A stretch of 64,000 bases of DNA from Desulfobacter hydrogenophilus (lineage in GTDB: Bacteria > Desulfobacterota > Desulfobacteria > Desulfobacterales > Desulfobacteraceae), in the NCBI RefSeq assembly GCF_004319545.1, contig NZ_CP036313.1, forward strand, positions 1,486,001 to 1,550,000, given 5' to 3'. The notes under the pieces are model-generated. The model had not been told where the DNA came from. It ran no database searches and saw only the letters and a list, made by a program, of their open reading frames with translations. This document shows positions 17,251 to 24,792 of this stretch, piece after piece. Position numbers and translations under genes: made by a program. Position 1 is the first letter of the stretch. Each line of letters begins with the position of its first letter.

Positions 17251-18984
17251 ATGAGTTCAACGCAGAATACAAATTTTTCTAACTGTAATCGCAGGGATTT
17301 TCTTAAGGCTGCAGGTATAGGTGCCGCCGCCATGGCTTTTCCCATGGGCCTGTTGAGGAACGCCAATGCAGCTTCAAACACTGACATGGGTCAGGAAATA
17401 GTTGAAACCGATGTCCTGATCATTGGCGGTGGGATTGCAGGTATTTTTGCTGCCTTAAAGGCAAAAGACCAGGGCCTGGATGTGACTATTGCAGACAAGG
17501 GAACTGTGGGCAGGTCAGGTCTCAGTCCGTGGTTTGGTGCTTACAATTATTATGATCCCGCCTCAAGCGGAACCAGGGCAAACTGGAGGGCCAAAAAATC
17601 CCATGGGGGTGAATACCTCACAAACATGGATTATGTGGATCTATTCATAGAGGAGTCACAGGCAAGGTATAAAGACATGGTGGCCATGGGTGCGGATAAG
17701 GCAAACCCCGGGGGCCATGTCGCCGTTCTAAAAGAAAAAGTCATGGAACGGGATATCAAACTTGTCGAAAGGACCATGATCACTGAACTGATCAAGAAGG
17801 ATAACCGCATTACAGGCGCTGTTGGCTTTCCAATGGATGAGGACAAGGCCGTTGTCATTGGGGCCAAGGCCGTAATCCTTTGTGCCGGATCAGGTGCTTT
17901 TAAAACACCCGGTTTTCCCATAGGCTCGCTTACCCATGACGGAGACGCCATGGCATACAGGATCGGTGCCGAGATATCCGGTAAAGAGTTTATCGATTTC
18001 CACTGGACACACTGGGAAAACCCTGCCGCCTGCTACGATAACTGGAAGGGGGATCTGGGTCATGATCTGAATGTCAATACGTCGCCGGATGGGGGGCTGC
18101 CACCTCTTTCAAACGCTATAAGTGCCCATAACGGTCAGGTCCCACTGTTTATTAAAGGACCTGAGCCCGAAAAGGGGAAAAAACTTCCGCCAGGTTTAGC
18201 CGTCGGGCAGGCTCCCCCTGGGGTTCGCTCTGTTGAGCTGCCCATAGTAGGCGGTGCGACTGCTGGTATGGCACCCCATAAATCCGAAGGAATATTTCCT
18301 CAAAACGCGAAATTCGAATCAAATATTACAGGCCTTTTTGCCGCAGGCGATGCCCTTTGCACAGAAGGAGCCGCTTATCACGGCTTTGGCTCCTCTTCAT
18401 CCAACTCGGCTGTTCAGGGGGCAAGGTCAGGTGTATATGCTGCAGAGTATGCCAAAAAATCCGGCAGAGTGAGTGTTACCGCCAGGGATATTAAAACCAT
18501 CAAAAAACGGATATTTGAACCCCGGACAAGGAAACAGGGGTATTCTCCCGAATGGGTGACACAGGTTCTGCAGGGGATGATGGTTCCCTACTATGTACTT
18601 TATGTAAAAAAACAGGATAGACTTGAGGGTGCCCTTGCAAACCTATCTTTTCTGCGAGACCATTTCGCGCCCAACCTGATTGCAAATGATACCCATGAAC
18701 TCAGGCTTGCCCATGAGGTCAAGAATATGCTGCTCAATGCTGAGATGAAGCTTAAGGCATCTCTTTTCAGGACAGAGAGCAGAGGCGCTCATTACCGGGA
18801 GGATTTTCCTGCCAGAGATGACAAAAACTGGCTGGCCTGGGTCATTATATCCAGGGATGGTGACACCATGAAACTTTCAAAGCGGTTGGTTCCTAATGCC
18901 TGGAAGCCTAAAGCCAGTCTGTCCTATAAAGCAAGATATGCAAACAGATTTCCCGGAGAAGAGGAATATCTGACAGGAAAATAA
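17251..18984 (+). CDS. Tat-exported FAD-dependent oxidoreductase, second copy
   Basis: A 577-residue paralogue of the flavoprotein at 14200. The Tat signal is NRRDFLK at residues 13-19 with an alanine-rich stretch ending near NANAA. The FAD motif is DVLIIGGGIAGIFAA near residue 53, and the second FAD contact is NITGLFAAGDA. The C-terminal block TESRGAHYREDFPARDDKNW is characteristic of the SdhA/FrdA/AprA superfamily. A Pro/Gly-rich insert is present at about residues 300-327. It is followed by its own ferredoxin, so the cluster holds two flavoprotein/ferredoxin pairs in mirrored order. AAGGGGACAG precedes the ATG. Substrate unknown. Confidence 0.9.
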   Translation: MSSTQNTNFSNCNRRDFLKAAGIGAAAMAFPMGLLRNANAASNTDMGQEIVETDVLIIGGGIAGIFAALKAKDQGLDVTIADKGTVGRSGLSPWFGAYNYYDPASSGTRANWRAKKSHGGEYLTNMDYVDLFIEESQARYKDMVAMGADKANPGGHVAVLKEKVMERDIKLVERTMITELIKKDNRITGAVGFPMDEDKAVVIGAKAVILCAGSGAFKTPGFPIGSLTHDGDAMAYRIGAEISGKEFIDFHWTHWENPAACYDNWKGDLGHDLNVNTSPDGGLPPLSNAISAHNGQVPLFIKGPEPEKGKKLPPGLAVGQAPPGVRSVELPIVGGATAGMAPHKSEGIFPQNAKFESNITGLFAAGDALCTEGAAYHGFGSSSSNSAVQGARSGVYAAEYAKKSGRVSVTARDIKTIKKRIFEPRTRKQGYSPEWVTQVLQGMMVPYYVLYVKKQDRLEGALANLSFLRDHFAPNLIANDTHELRLAHEVKNMLLNAEMKLKASLFRTESRGAHYREDFPARDDKNWLAWVIISRDGDTMKLSKRLVPNAWKPKASLSYKARYANRFPGEEEYLTGK

Positions 18985-19023
18985 CTCAGGTTGAAACAGA
19001 TTATACAAAGGAGAAATTATAAA

Positions 19024-19245
19024 ATGCCAGTAGAAAATATTGATAAAGACAAATGTATCGGCTGCGGCACCTGTATCGAGACTTGCCCCATGGATGTCTT
19101 ACGTTTGGATGAAACCTCCGGCCAGTCTAAAATCGTCTATCCACAGGATTGTCAGATCTGTCATTTATGCAGGATATTTTGTCCGGAAGACGCAATAACA
19201 ATATCGCCTGTAAAATATGTACGACCTATGGTCGGGTGGGGTTAA
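19024..19245 (+). CDS. Small 2[4Fe-4S] ferredoxin-like protein, second copy
   Basis: A 73-residue protein starting at the ATG at 19024, preceded by AAAGGAGAAAT; a longer frame exists but has no ribosome site. Two cluster motifs, CIGCGTCIETCP and CQICHLCRIFCP, predict two [4Fe-4S] clusters. It is clearly paralogous to the ferredoxin at 12717, sharing the ending ISPxK...GWG. It sits 39 bases after the second flavoprotein and is its likely electron partner. Confidence 0.9.
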   Translation: MPVENIDKDKCIGCGTCIETCPMDVLRLDETSGQSKIVYPQDCQICHLCRIFCPEDAITISPVKYVRPMVGWG

Positions 19246-19268
19246 CAACATTACCAAAAGGAAAAATA

Positions 19269-20396
19269 ATGAAAACAACTCAAAAGACCTATGGTATGTC
19301 ACGACGAAATTTTATGACTTTCGCGGGCGGAGCCATGGGATTTGCGACCATTGCTGCAACAGGGGTACCCATTGGCTGTGCATCCAGCAAATCGAAAGTG
19401 GAAGACACATCCCAACAGAGTGGCGCAGTTACTCCTGCCAATCAAGAAGGGATGTCGGTGAATCCTTATCCCGTAAATCCTTCCAGAATTTCGCCAAAAA
19501 GTTATGAACATAAAGGCGATTTTACTGTAATGACGGTAGGAACGGGATGTCCCGACACTATAGTTGGAAGATCAGGACCAAGTACGTTAGTACAGTATAA
19601 AGGTAACTATTTTCTTGTGGACATTGGTGCAGGAACCACCTTTAGATTGGTTGAAGCGGGTATTCATTTAGACCGTATTAAAAACATACTTATCACCCAT
19701 ATGCATACAGATCATACAGACGGTTATTCGAAGTTTATGGTTGAAAGCTGGACTCTGGGGAGAAGAGATACAGACATCTTTGGAGTAAAAGGTGTTAACG
19801 CACTACATAATATTTTTGCAACGGTTTTCCCTGAAGATATCAAATATCGTTTAGGAAAGACCGCTACAGTCGATGGTATGTATGAAAAAGTTAATATTAC
19901 GGAGCTGGAAGGAGCGAACACGTTTACATTGGATGGTGTTGAAATCAGAACGCTTCCTACTATTCACGCAGTATATAATTTAGCCTATAGATTTGATGTA
20001 GACGGGAACTCCATTGTTGTATCCGGTGATACCTCTTATAGTGAAAATCTGATAACGCTTTCTAAAAATGCAGATATTTTAGTCGTTGATTCAGGAAGAG
20101 TTGTGAATAAGAGATATATGGGACCGGGTGAAATGAAACCGCCGCCGGGAGGTAAACAATCAGGACCGCCAGCAGCTGCTAATCCGGCAACATATGTGCC
20201 AAAGGAAGTACAAGGGAAAAGCCATGCATCGCTTGAAGATGTTGCAATCATGGCGGCAAAGGCAAATGTAAAGAAAATTGTTCTTACTCATTATCCTCCC
20301 TTTGAAGTGGATATAGAGACCACATTGAAACAATATAAACGGTTTTACAATGGCGAAGTAATATTTGGTCAGGATCTGTTGGAGGTAAAACCATAA
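19269..20396 (+). CDS. Tat-exported lipoprotein of the metallo-beta-lactamase fold
   Basis: A 375-residue protein beginning at ATG 19269 (AAAAGGAAAA upstream). Residues 11-16 are SRRNFM, a Tat motif. The signal ends in VPIGC, a lipobox with Cys37, so the mature protein is probably lipid-anchored outside the cytoplasmic membrane. The di-metal motif HMHTDHTDG (HxHxDH) is near residues 144-152. Further ligands are plausible in VVSGDTSYSE and LTHYPPF. The overall pattern is that of arylsulfatase/RNase Z-like hydrolases. A Gly/Pro-rich insert lies at about 283-314. Its place between the ferredoxin and the putative selenoprotein links it to the same pathway; the bond it cleaves is unknown. Confidence 0.88.
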   Translation: MKTTQKTYGMSRRNFMTFAGGAMGFATIAATGVPIGCASSKSKVEDTSQQSGAVTPANQEGMSVNPYPVNPSRISPKSYEHKGDFTVMTVGTGCPDTIVGRSGPSTLVQYKGNYFLVDIGAGTTFRLVEAGIHLDRIKNILITHMHTDHTDGYSKFMVESWTLGRRDTDIFGVKGVNALHNIFATVFPEDIKYRLGKTATVDGMYEKVNITELEGANTFTLDGVEIRTLPTIHAVYNLAYRFDVDGNSIVVSGDTSYSENLITLSKNADILVVDSGRVVNKRYMGPGEMKPPPGGKQSGPPAAANPATYVPKEVQGKSHASLEDVAIMAAKANVKKIVLTHYPPFEVDIETTLKQYKRFYNGEVIFGQDLLEVKP

Positions 20397-20507
20397 AACA
20401 ATATTTCCGGTCCCGCAGGGGCACTGAAACAACAGAACAAAATTTCTTTCATTGCAAAAAGAGAGAACATTCTACGATTAATTTTCTTAATAAAGAAAGC
20501 AAATAAA

Positions 20508-22328
20508 ATGGAAAAAATAAAGCCCTATACGCTAATCCTTTCGGCTGTACTCTTGATCTCATTGAGCCTTCCGTTGAATGCTGATACCAAAGCAGGAGAA
20601 CAAAGCATGGCGAATAATTCAGTATTTAATGAACCAACATATTCTATTTTGGATCCCCGCAGCAGGGCACCGGAAGTGAAATATCAGGGGTTGAATCCAC
20701 GACTGAATACCCTGGATGGCAAAAAGGTAATGGTTGTGAATCTGCATGGGGGAAATGAGGAGGTAATGGAGGCGCTTGCCATAGACCTGCAGGCCGCTGT
20801 TCCTGCCAGTAATGTCGAGTATTATGCTGTAAAAGGTAAGTGGTCTACCCTTGAACCCGAGGACTGGACGAAAATGCTCTCAGGTGATGCCGTTATCCTG
20901 GGGCACAACTACTGAGGCGGCGCTGCTTTGCAGATGGGCCGAGTTGCGGCTCAATTGGAAAAAAAGGGCATGCCTGTTGTGCTGGAATCCTTTGATGATG
21001 AAGGCATTGTTACGACTGCCACCCAGGAATTTGTGAAAGAAGGTGTTCCAATGATACGTCAGGTTCTGACGCCTCATGACACGTCTCTAAAGAAGTTCCC
21101 TGATGAGTACACCCAGAAATTTATCGATGCACTTACCATGTCCTTGACAGATGAGGAAAAGAAATCAGGAATACATAAACCCTCGAAAAATGAAGGCATA
21201 CTCACAACCGGAACCTATGATGAGATCAGTGAATTGCTGGAAGGTAAACTTGAAGGACATGCAACCATAGGGCCGATTGCAGAGATGACTGACGGCCTTC
21301 CGGTAGTACCTCCAACGGAGAGCAGGGTTGCTAAGATGCTGAAAGGTACGAGCCGTGATCCTGAAGAAATCATGGAGTTTGGTCGTGACGGCTTTATGAG
21401 CCATGGGTTATTTTATGCTACAGTCAAGAAGGTTGCGACGAATGCAGTGATGGCAGGTTGTAAACCGAAATATATGCCGGTGGTCCTTGCAATTGCAGAG
21501 TCTGGAGCCTGTGTTGGGTATCCCGGTGATTCCTCTTTTGGCCATATGTATATTGTAAGTGGTCCTATAGCTAAAGAGATTGGAATGAACTCAGGGTTCA
21601 ACTACCTGGCCCCTGGCAATCCTGCCAATATGTCCCTGAAGCGTGCTGGAACGCTTATGGGTATCAACCTTGCCGGTACTGTTTTCGGTATCAACGTGCT
21701 TGAAAGAACCGGCCCGCTTCATTGGGGTACGATCTTTGCTGAAAATGAGGACACTCCATTTGAAGGTCTGAATGAACAATTTGGTTATGGTCCAGATGAG
21801 AATATCCTTCTATCATTCAGCGGTAAGGTTCAACTCCTGCCGTTTCAGAATATAGAAGTAAAGTCGGGAACCTCTCTTCATGAAGTTATGACAGGTACTC
21901 CGGAACATGCTGTGGCAGCCCTTAAAACCCTGACAAGTGTCAATGGCGCCCTGCTGACGCTGACACCTGATACCGCACGGTATTGGAAAGAGCATTACGG
22001 CTTTAAGACTATAGCGGATATCCAAGAGTACATGTACACCCATGTGACATGGAAGCAGGCAGACTGGGCAAAGAATTACTGGATTCAGATTCTGGGACGG
22101 GGAAAGCAGGAGACCCCTTTTTCTGATCAGGATAATCCGGCTGACTATCAGCTTGATAAAAGATCCTCTTCAGAGAGACTTTCCAAGCTTCCGGCTGATG
22201 CTGATGTTCCTAAATTTTCAAGCCCGAAAGCCATTACTGTCATTGTTGCAGGCGGGACAGGAGATGCATGGTCATGGGGCGGTGCCTTTGGAAGACCCAT
22301 CGCTTATTCAATAGATAAATGGAAATAA
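20508..22328 (+). CDS. UGSC-like exported protein, probable selenoprotein (in-frame TGA at codon 136)
   Basis: Two frames, 20508-20915 and 20928-22328, are the same phase and are separated only by TGA at 20913-20915. Read through, they give 606 residues with ILGHNY-U-GGAALQMG around position 136. This matches the place where UGSC-family proteins carry selenocysteine (U-G-S-C) between a strand and a helix. A hairpin at 20937-20953 could act as the bacterial SECIS. Residues 1-25 look like a Sec signal peptide (ILSAVLLISLSLPLNA). An alternative ATG at 20607 with a better GGAGAA site would give a cytoplasmic form. The C-terminal domain has TDGLPVVPPT and NAVMAGCKPKYMPVVLA, known to accompany UGSC domains. 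A nonsense mutation is the alternative, but the frame is intact for 470 codons afterwards. Confidence 0.82.
20937..20953 (+). promoter_or_regulatory. Candidate bacterial SECIS hairpin
   Basis: GGGCCG and CGGCTC, at about 20936-20941 and 20947-20952, pair into a 6-bp stem (one G-U) around the loop AGTTG. The loop begins about 26 bases after the TGA, has a G at its second position, and is 5 bases long. These features fit the published consensus for bacterial SECIS elements (loop 16-37 bases from UGA, G in the first two loop positions). Folding energy was not computed. Confidence 0.55.
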
Positions 22329-22388
22329 GAGAGATGTTGTAATATTTCTTCCTGTGTTAGCCGGGAGGGTCCGGCACGAACAGATATT

Positions 22389-22500
22389 TACGGCATCCTT
22401 CATTTCCCGCTTTACACTTTCCAGATGCCGACTCCAATTTTTCGGGAACCTCCATTCAAAAAGTGTAAAGTACTTTTGGGATCATATGAAGGATGCCGTA
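22389..22500. repeat. Nested palindromic element, 112 bp
   Basis: The outer arms TACGGCATCCTTCAT (22389-22403) and ATGAAGGATGCCGTA (22486-22500) are perfectly complementary over 15 bases. Inner arms CTTTACACTTT (22410-22420) and AAAGTGTAAAG (22460-22470) are perfect over 11 bases. It has no ORF. It could be a MITE-like element or a structured 3' UTR of the putative selenoprotein mRNA. Confidence 0.65.
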
Positions 22501-22507
22501 TTTACAA

Positions 22508-22552
22508 TAACAAAGCCGCATAATATTTACCTTATGCGGCTTTGTTATACTT
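22508..22552 (+). terminator. Strong rho-independent terminator of the redox cluster
   Basis: A 16-bp perfect stem: TAACAAAGCCGCATAA at 22508-22523 and its complement at 22532-22547, with an 8-base loop. It is followed by TACTTTTATAAG. It closes the transcription unit ending in the putative selenoprotein gene. Confidence 0.85.
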
Positions 22553-22561
22553 TTATAAGTG

Positions 22562-22600
22562 TGATCCTCCCCCAGAAAATTGGACACAGGGTTAAGCTAC
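22562..22600. other. Possible relic of an IS3-type end
   Basis: TCCTCCCCCAGAAAATTGG at 22563-22581, followed by ACAC, resembles the terminal repeat seen on many IS3-family elements. No transposase is nearby. It sits immediately before the truncated Fic gene and may mark the deletion that removed that gene's 5' end. Recognition is from memory of the family and is weak. Confidence 0.3.
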
Positions 22601-22647
22601 TTTTGAGCAAAATTATTGAATAGAAGAAGCGAGCCCTATGTCTATCA

Positions 22648-23265
22648 TTGGTTACCCGATCCGATTTAGAATCAGTATTCAATAAAAAGAAGTATTGTGG
22701 GGGGGATCAGCTTAAATTTCACACTGCAGACTTTGAAGCGGTCAACCACAGGGAAGCCATTTTTTTTGTTGAGGATCTTGTCAATAAAAATGAGTTTCTG
22801 TCTGAATGGCAGATTAAATCGATTCACCAATTGATTTTGAAAAATATTGATGACAAAAATGCGGGTGTTTATAGAAAAACAAATGTCATCATCTCAGGTG
22901 CCGATTATGTTCCGCCCGATGCCCTGGATGTAGAAAGCTACATGCAACGTTTTATCAACTGGTATCAAACAGATGGGGCATCTCTCCATCAGGTGGAACG
23001 GGCGGCCCGTGTTTATGCTGATTTTGTGAAAATTCATCCTTTTGTGGACGGTAATGACAGAGCATCACGGCTTCTGATGAATTTGGAGCTTATGAAAAGC
23101 GGGTTCCCACCGGTTGTTCTGCCTGTGGAAAAGCGGTTGGAATATTACGAGACCCTGGATACAGCCCATACGAAAAATGATTATGAGCCATTCTTGACGC
23201 TTATTGCAAATATTGCGGAATCGGGATTCAAACCTTACTGGCATGCATTGGGGGTAACCCCATGA
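22648..23265 (+). pseudogene. Fic/DOC family protein, 5'-truncated
   Basis: The frame gives 205 residues from a TTG at 22648, with the complete Fic active-site loop HPFVDGNDRASR near residue 132. This is the AMP-transferase signature, with D where G is commoner in HPFxxGNGR. Related proteins carry about 100 more residues at the N-terminus, including the inhibitory or SNAIEGN-type region; here the frame begins abruptly (ESVFNKKKYCGGDQL) with no ribosome site. The gene therefore probably lost its 5' end. Fic enzymes modify target proteins with AMP or other nucleotides. It could still be expressed if a promoter lies in the flank, but I think it is a relic. Confidence 0.7.
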
Positions 23266-23485
23266 CAGCTCCTCGATTTTGTCATTCCGGGCTGGGAGAA
23301 GATAAAACACAAACTCGAGGTAGGCATGTCATAAATTTAACGTTTCAATTGCGTCAAACATTCCTGTGCACCCTTATCCTTGCAGGCTGTCTCTCCTAAC
23401 CAGCAAAGTGATTTTTATATATAGCGGCTCGGAGTAAAGGTCTGATGATAATGGCCATAAAGCAGGCTTTTCAAACAATTTATTG

Positions 23486-24019
23486 TCAGGATTGAATCCA
23501 ATCCCTGATACCCTTTAAATCCGATGTATTCCAGTCATCTGAAATCCTTTTCTCGATGAATTTTAAAAACAGGGTGTCAATAACGTTGACAACCTTCATG
23601 ATTAAAAAGGTTTTTTCAATAATCAGACCCTCTATTTCATCTTCTGATGCGGATGTGTCAATGGTTGGTGTTTTTAAACCGGTGATATTGAAGCTTTCTC
23701 CTTTGATGGAAAATTTATACTCTTCTTCGCCTATCCTGCAGATCAGATTTATATCTGTTACACATGCCCCTTTTTTAAGAGCTGTGGTCCCTTCTTCAAG
23801 ACCGGCTTGATCACCTTTAATGGTAATTTTTTCCTTTGATTTATCGCCTAGGTTGTTTTCAAGACTTATGGAATTTCCAATCTCAAAGGTTACCGGATCT
23901 TTTGAATTTGACAGGGCTGTCATATCCTGGTCCGTTTCAACGAGGTACCAGATCCAGGTCAAAAATTCGTTGCCCAAAAATCCATATTTATTATAAGCAG
24001 TTGCTATATCTAACATCAT
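23486..24019 (-). CDS. RdgC-associated protein, second gene of a split rdgC locus
   Basis: A 177-residue protein whose start overlaps the stop of the upstream RdgC-like gene (ATGA-type overlap 24016-24019). FLGNEFLTWIWYLVE near residue 15 resembles a segment seen in the C-terminal half of deltaproteobacterial RdgC-like proteins. The two genes together approach the size of one RdgC. I infer that it forms a complex with the upstream product. Its last 40 codons also occur as fragments at 8405-8505 and 10054-10180. Function beyond this is not visible from sequence. Confidence 0.7.
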   Translation of the reverse strand: MMLDIATAYNKYGFLGNEFLTWIWYLVETDQDMTALSNSKDPVTFEIGNSISLENNLGDKSKEKITIKGDQAGLEEGTTALKKGACVTDINLICRIGEEEYKFSIKGESFNITGLKTPTIDTSASEDEIEGLIIEKTFLIMKVVNVIDTLFLKFIEKRISDDWNTSDLKGIRDWIQS

Positions 24020-24633
24020 GCACCTTTCATATTTAAGGGCGATAGCGCCAATACCCTGTCTTTTTTATCGCTTGAAAAACTGCCTAGTTTTTCCACTATT
24101 GTATAGGGAAATATCCTGATGGGTTTATGATCAAAGGATTTAAAAAACAGGGTTTCAAACAGTTCATTGGCTGCCTTCTGGGTGGAAAATAAGATTAAGC
24201 TTTTTTCTTCATAATCCCATAACACATCATAGATATTTGGAATAAAGGGTGTTTTATGCATTAGAATATCAATGATCATCTCCTTTATTTCAGCTTTTTC
24301 ATTTTTTGAAATAAAGGGTCTGCCGCTTTCTTTCTTTTTTTTCTCTGTTTCAATGGCCATATGTTTCTGGATCAGTTTGGCCGGGATTGATTTTTTATCA
24401 ATGCGCAGAGAAAAAGCAAAATAGGTGCCGAATAGAAATGAAGCGGATTGAAAGTCTGGTTTATAAGGGGTTTCAAGGGGGGTCCATCCGGCTGAAATTT
24501 CATCGTATTCATTTTCAATTTCAGGAATGGCGTTTTCAATCAGTCCCTGTCGGACACCTTCTGCAGTACCGTCAGGAAATTCACCGTCAATATGATAACG
24601 GCTGATGGAATGGGTGGACGAGATCAATCCCAT
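24016..24633 (-). CDS. RdgC-like recombination-associated protein (N-terminal part of a split locus)
   Basis: A 205-residue protein with an excellent AAGGAG ribosome site. The layout GWTPLETPYKPDF, then LRIDKKSIPAKLIQKHMAIE followed by the EKKKKESGRPFISKNEKAEI linker and FSTQKAANELFETL, parallels E. coli RdgC (GWVPP..., SPVIKQALEAK..., SAKKAEDTLALL). RdgC is a ring-shaped DNA-binding protein that modulates RecA-dependent recombination. The product lacks the C-terminal half of E. coli RdgC, which the overlapping downstream gene may replace. It acts in the cytoplasm on the nucleoid. Confidence 0.72.
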   Translation of the reverse strand: MGLISSTHSISRYHIDGEFPDGTAEGVRQGLIENAIPEIENEYDEISAGWTPLETPYKPDFQSASFLFGTYFAFSLRIDKKSIPAKLIQKHMAIETEKKKKESGRPFISKNEKAEIKEMIIDILMHKTPFIPNIYDVLWDYEEKSLILFSTQKAANELFETLFFKSFDHKPIRIFPYTIVEKLGSFSSDKKDRVLALSPLNMKGA

Positions 24634-24792
24634 ATATACTCCTTTTTTTATAAAAATTTTTAGTGATAACCTTTATCATTCTTCCTGTTTTTCCTAACCA
24701 GCCATTATCTGAGTGGTAAGACAGAGTAATCAAATGAAATGTTATTACGAATAATGCCTAAGACAACCTGACCTCTTTCAATAGCAGGGGTT

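Noticed and set aside
20508..20915. Reading the 135-codon frame as a complete small secreted protein
   Set aside because: The family continues across the TGA in the same phase, so the short product would lack the helix and domain that follow the active-site position.
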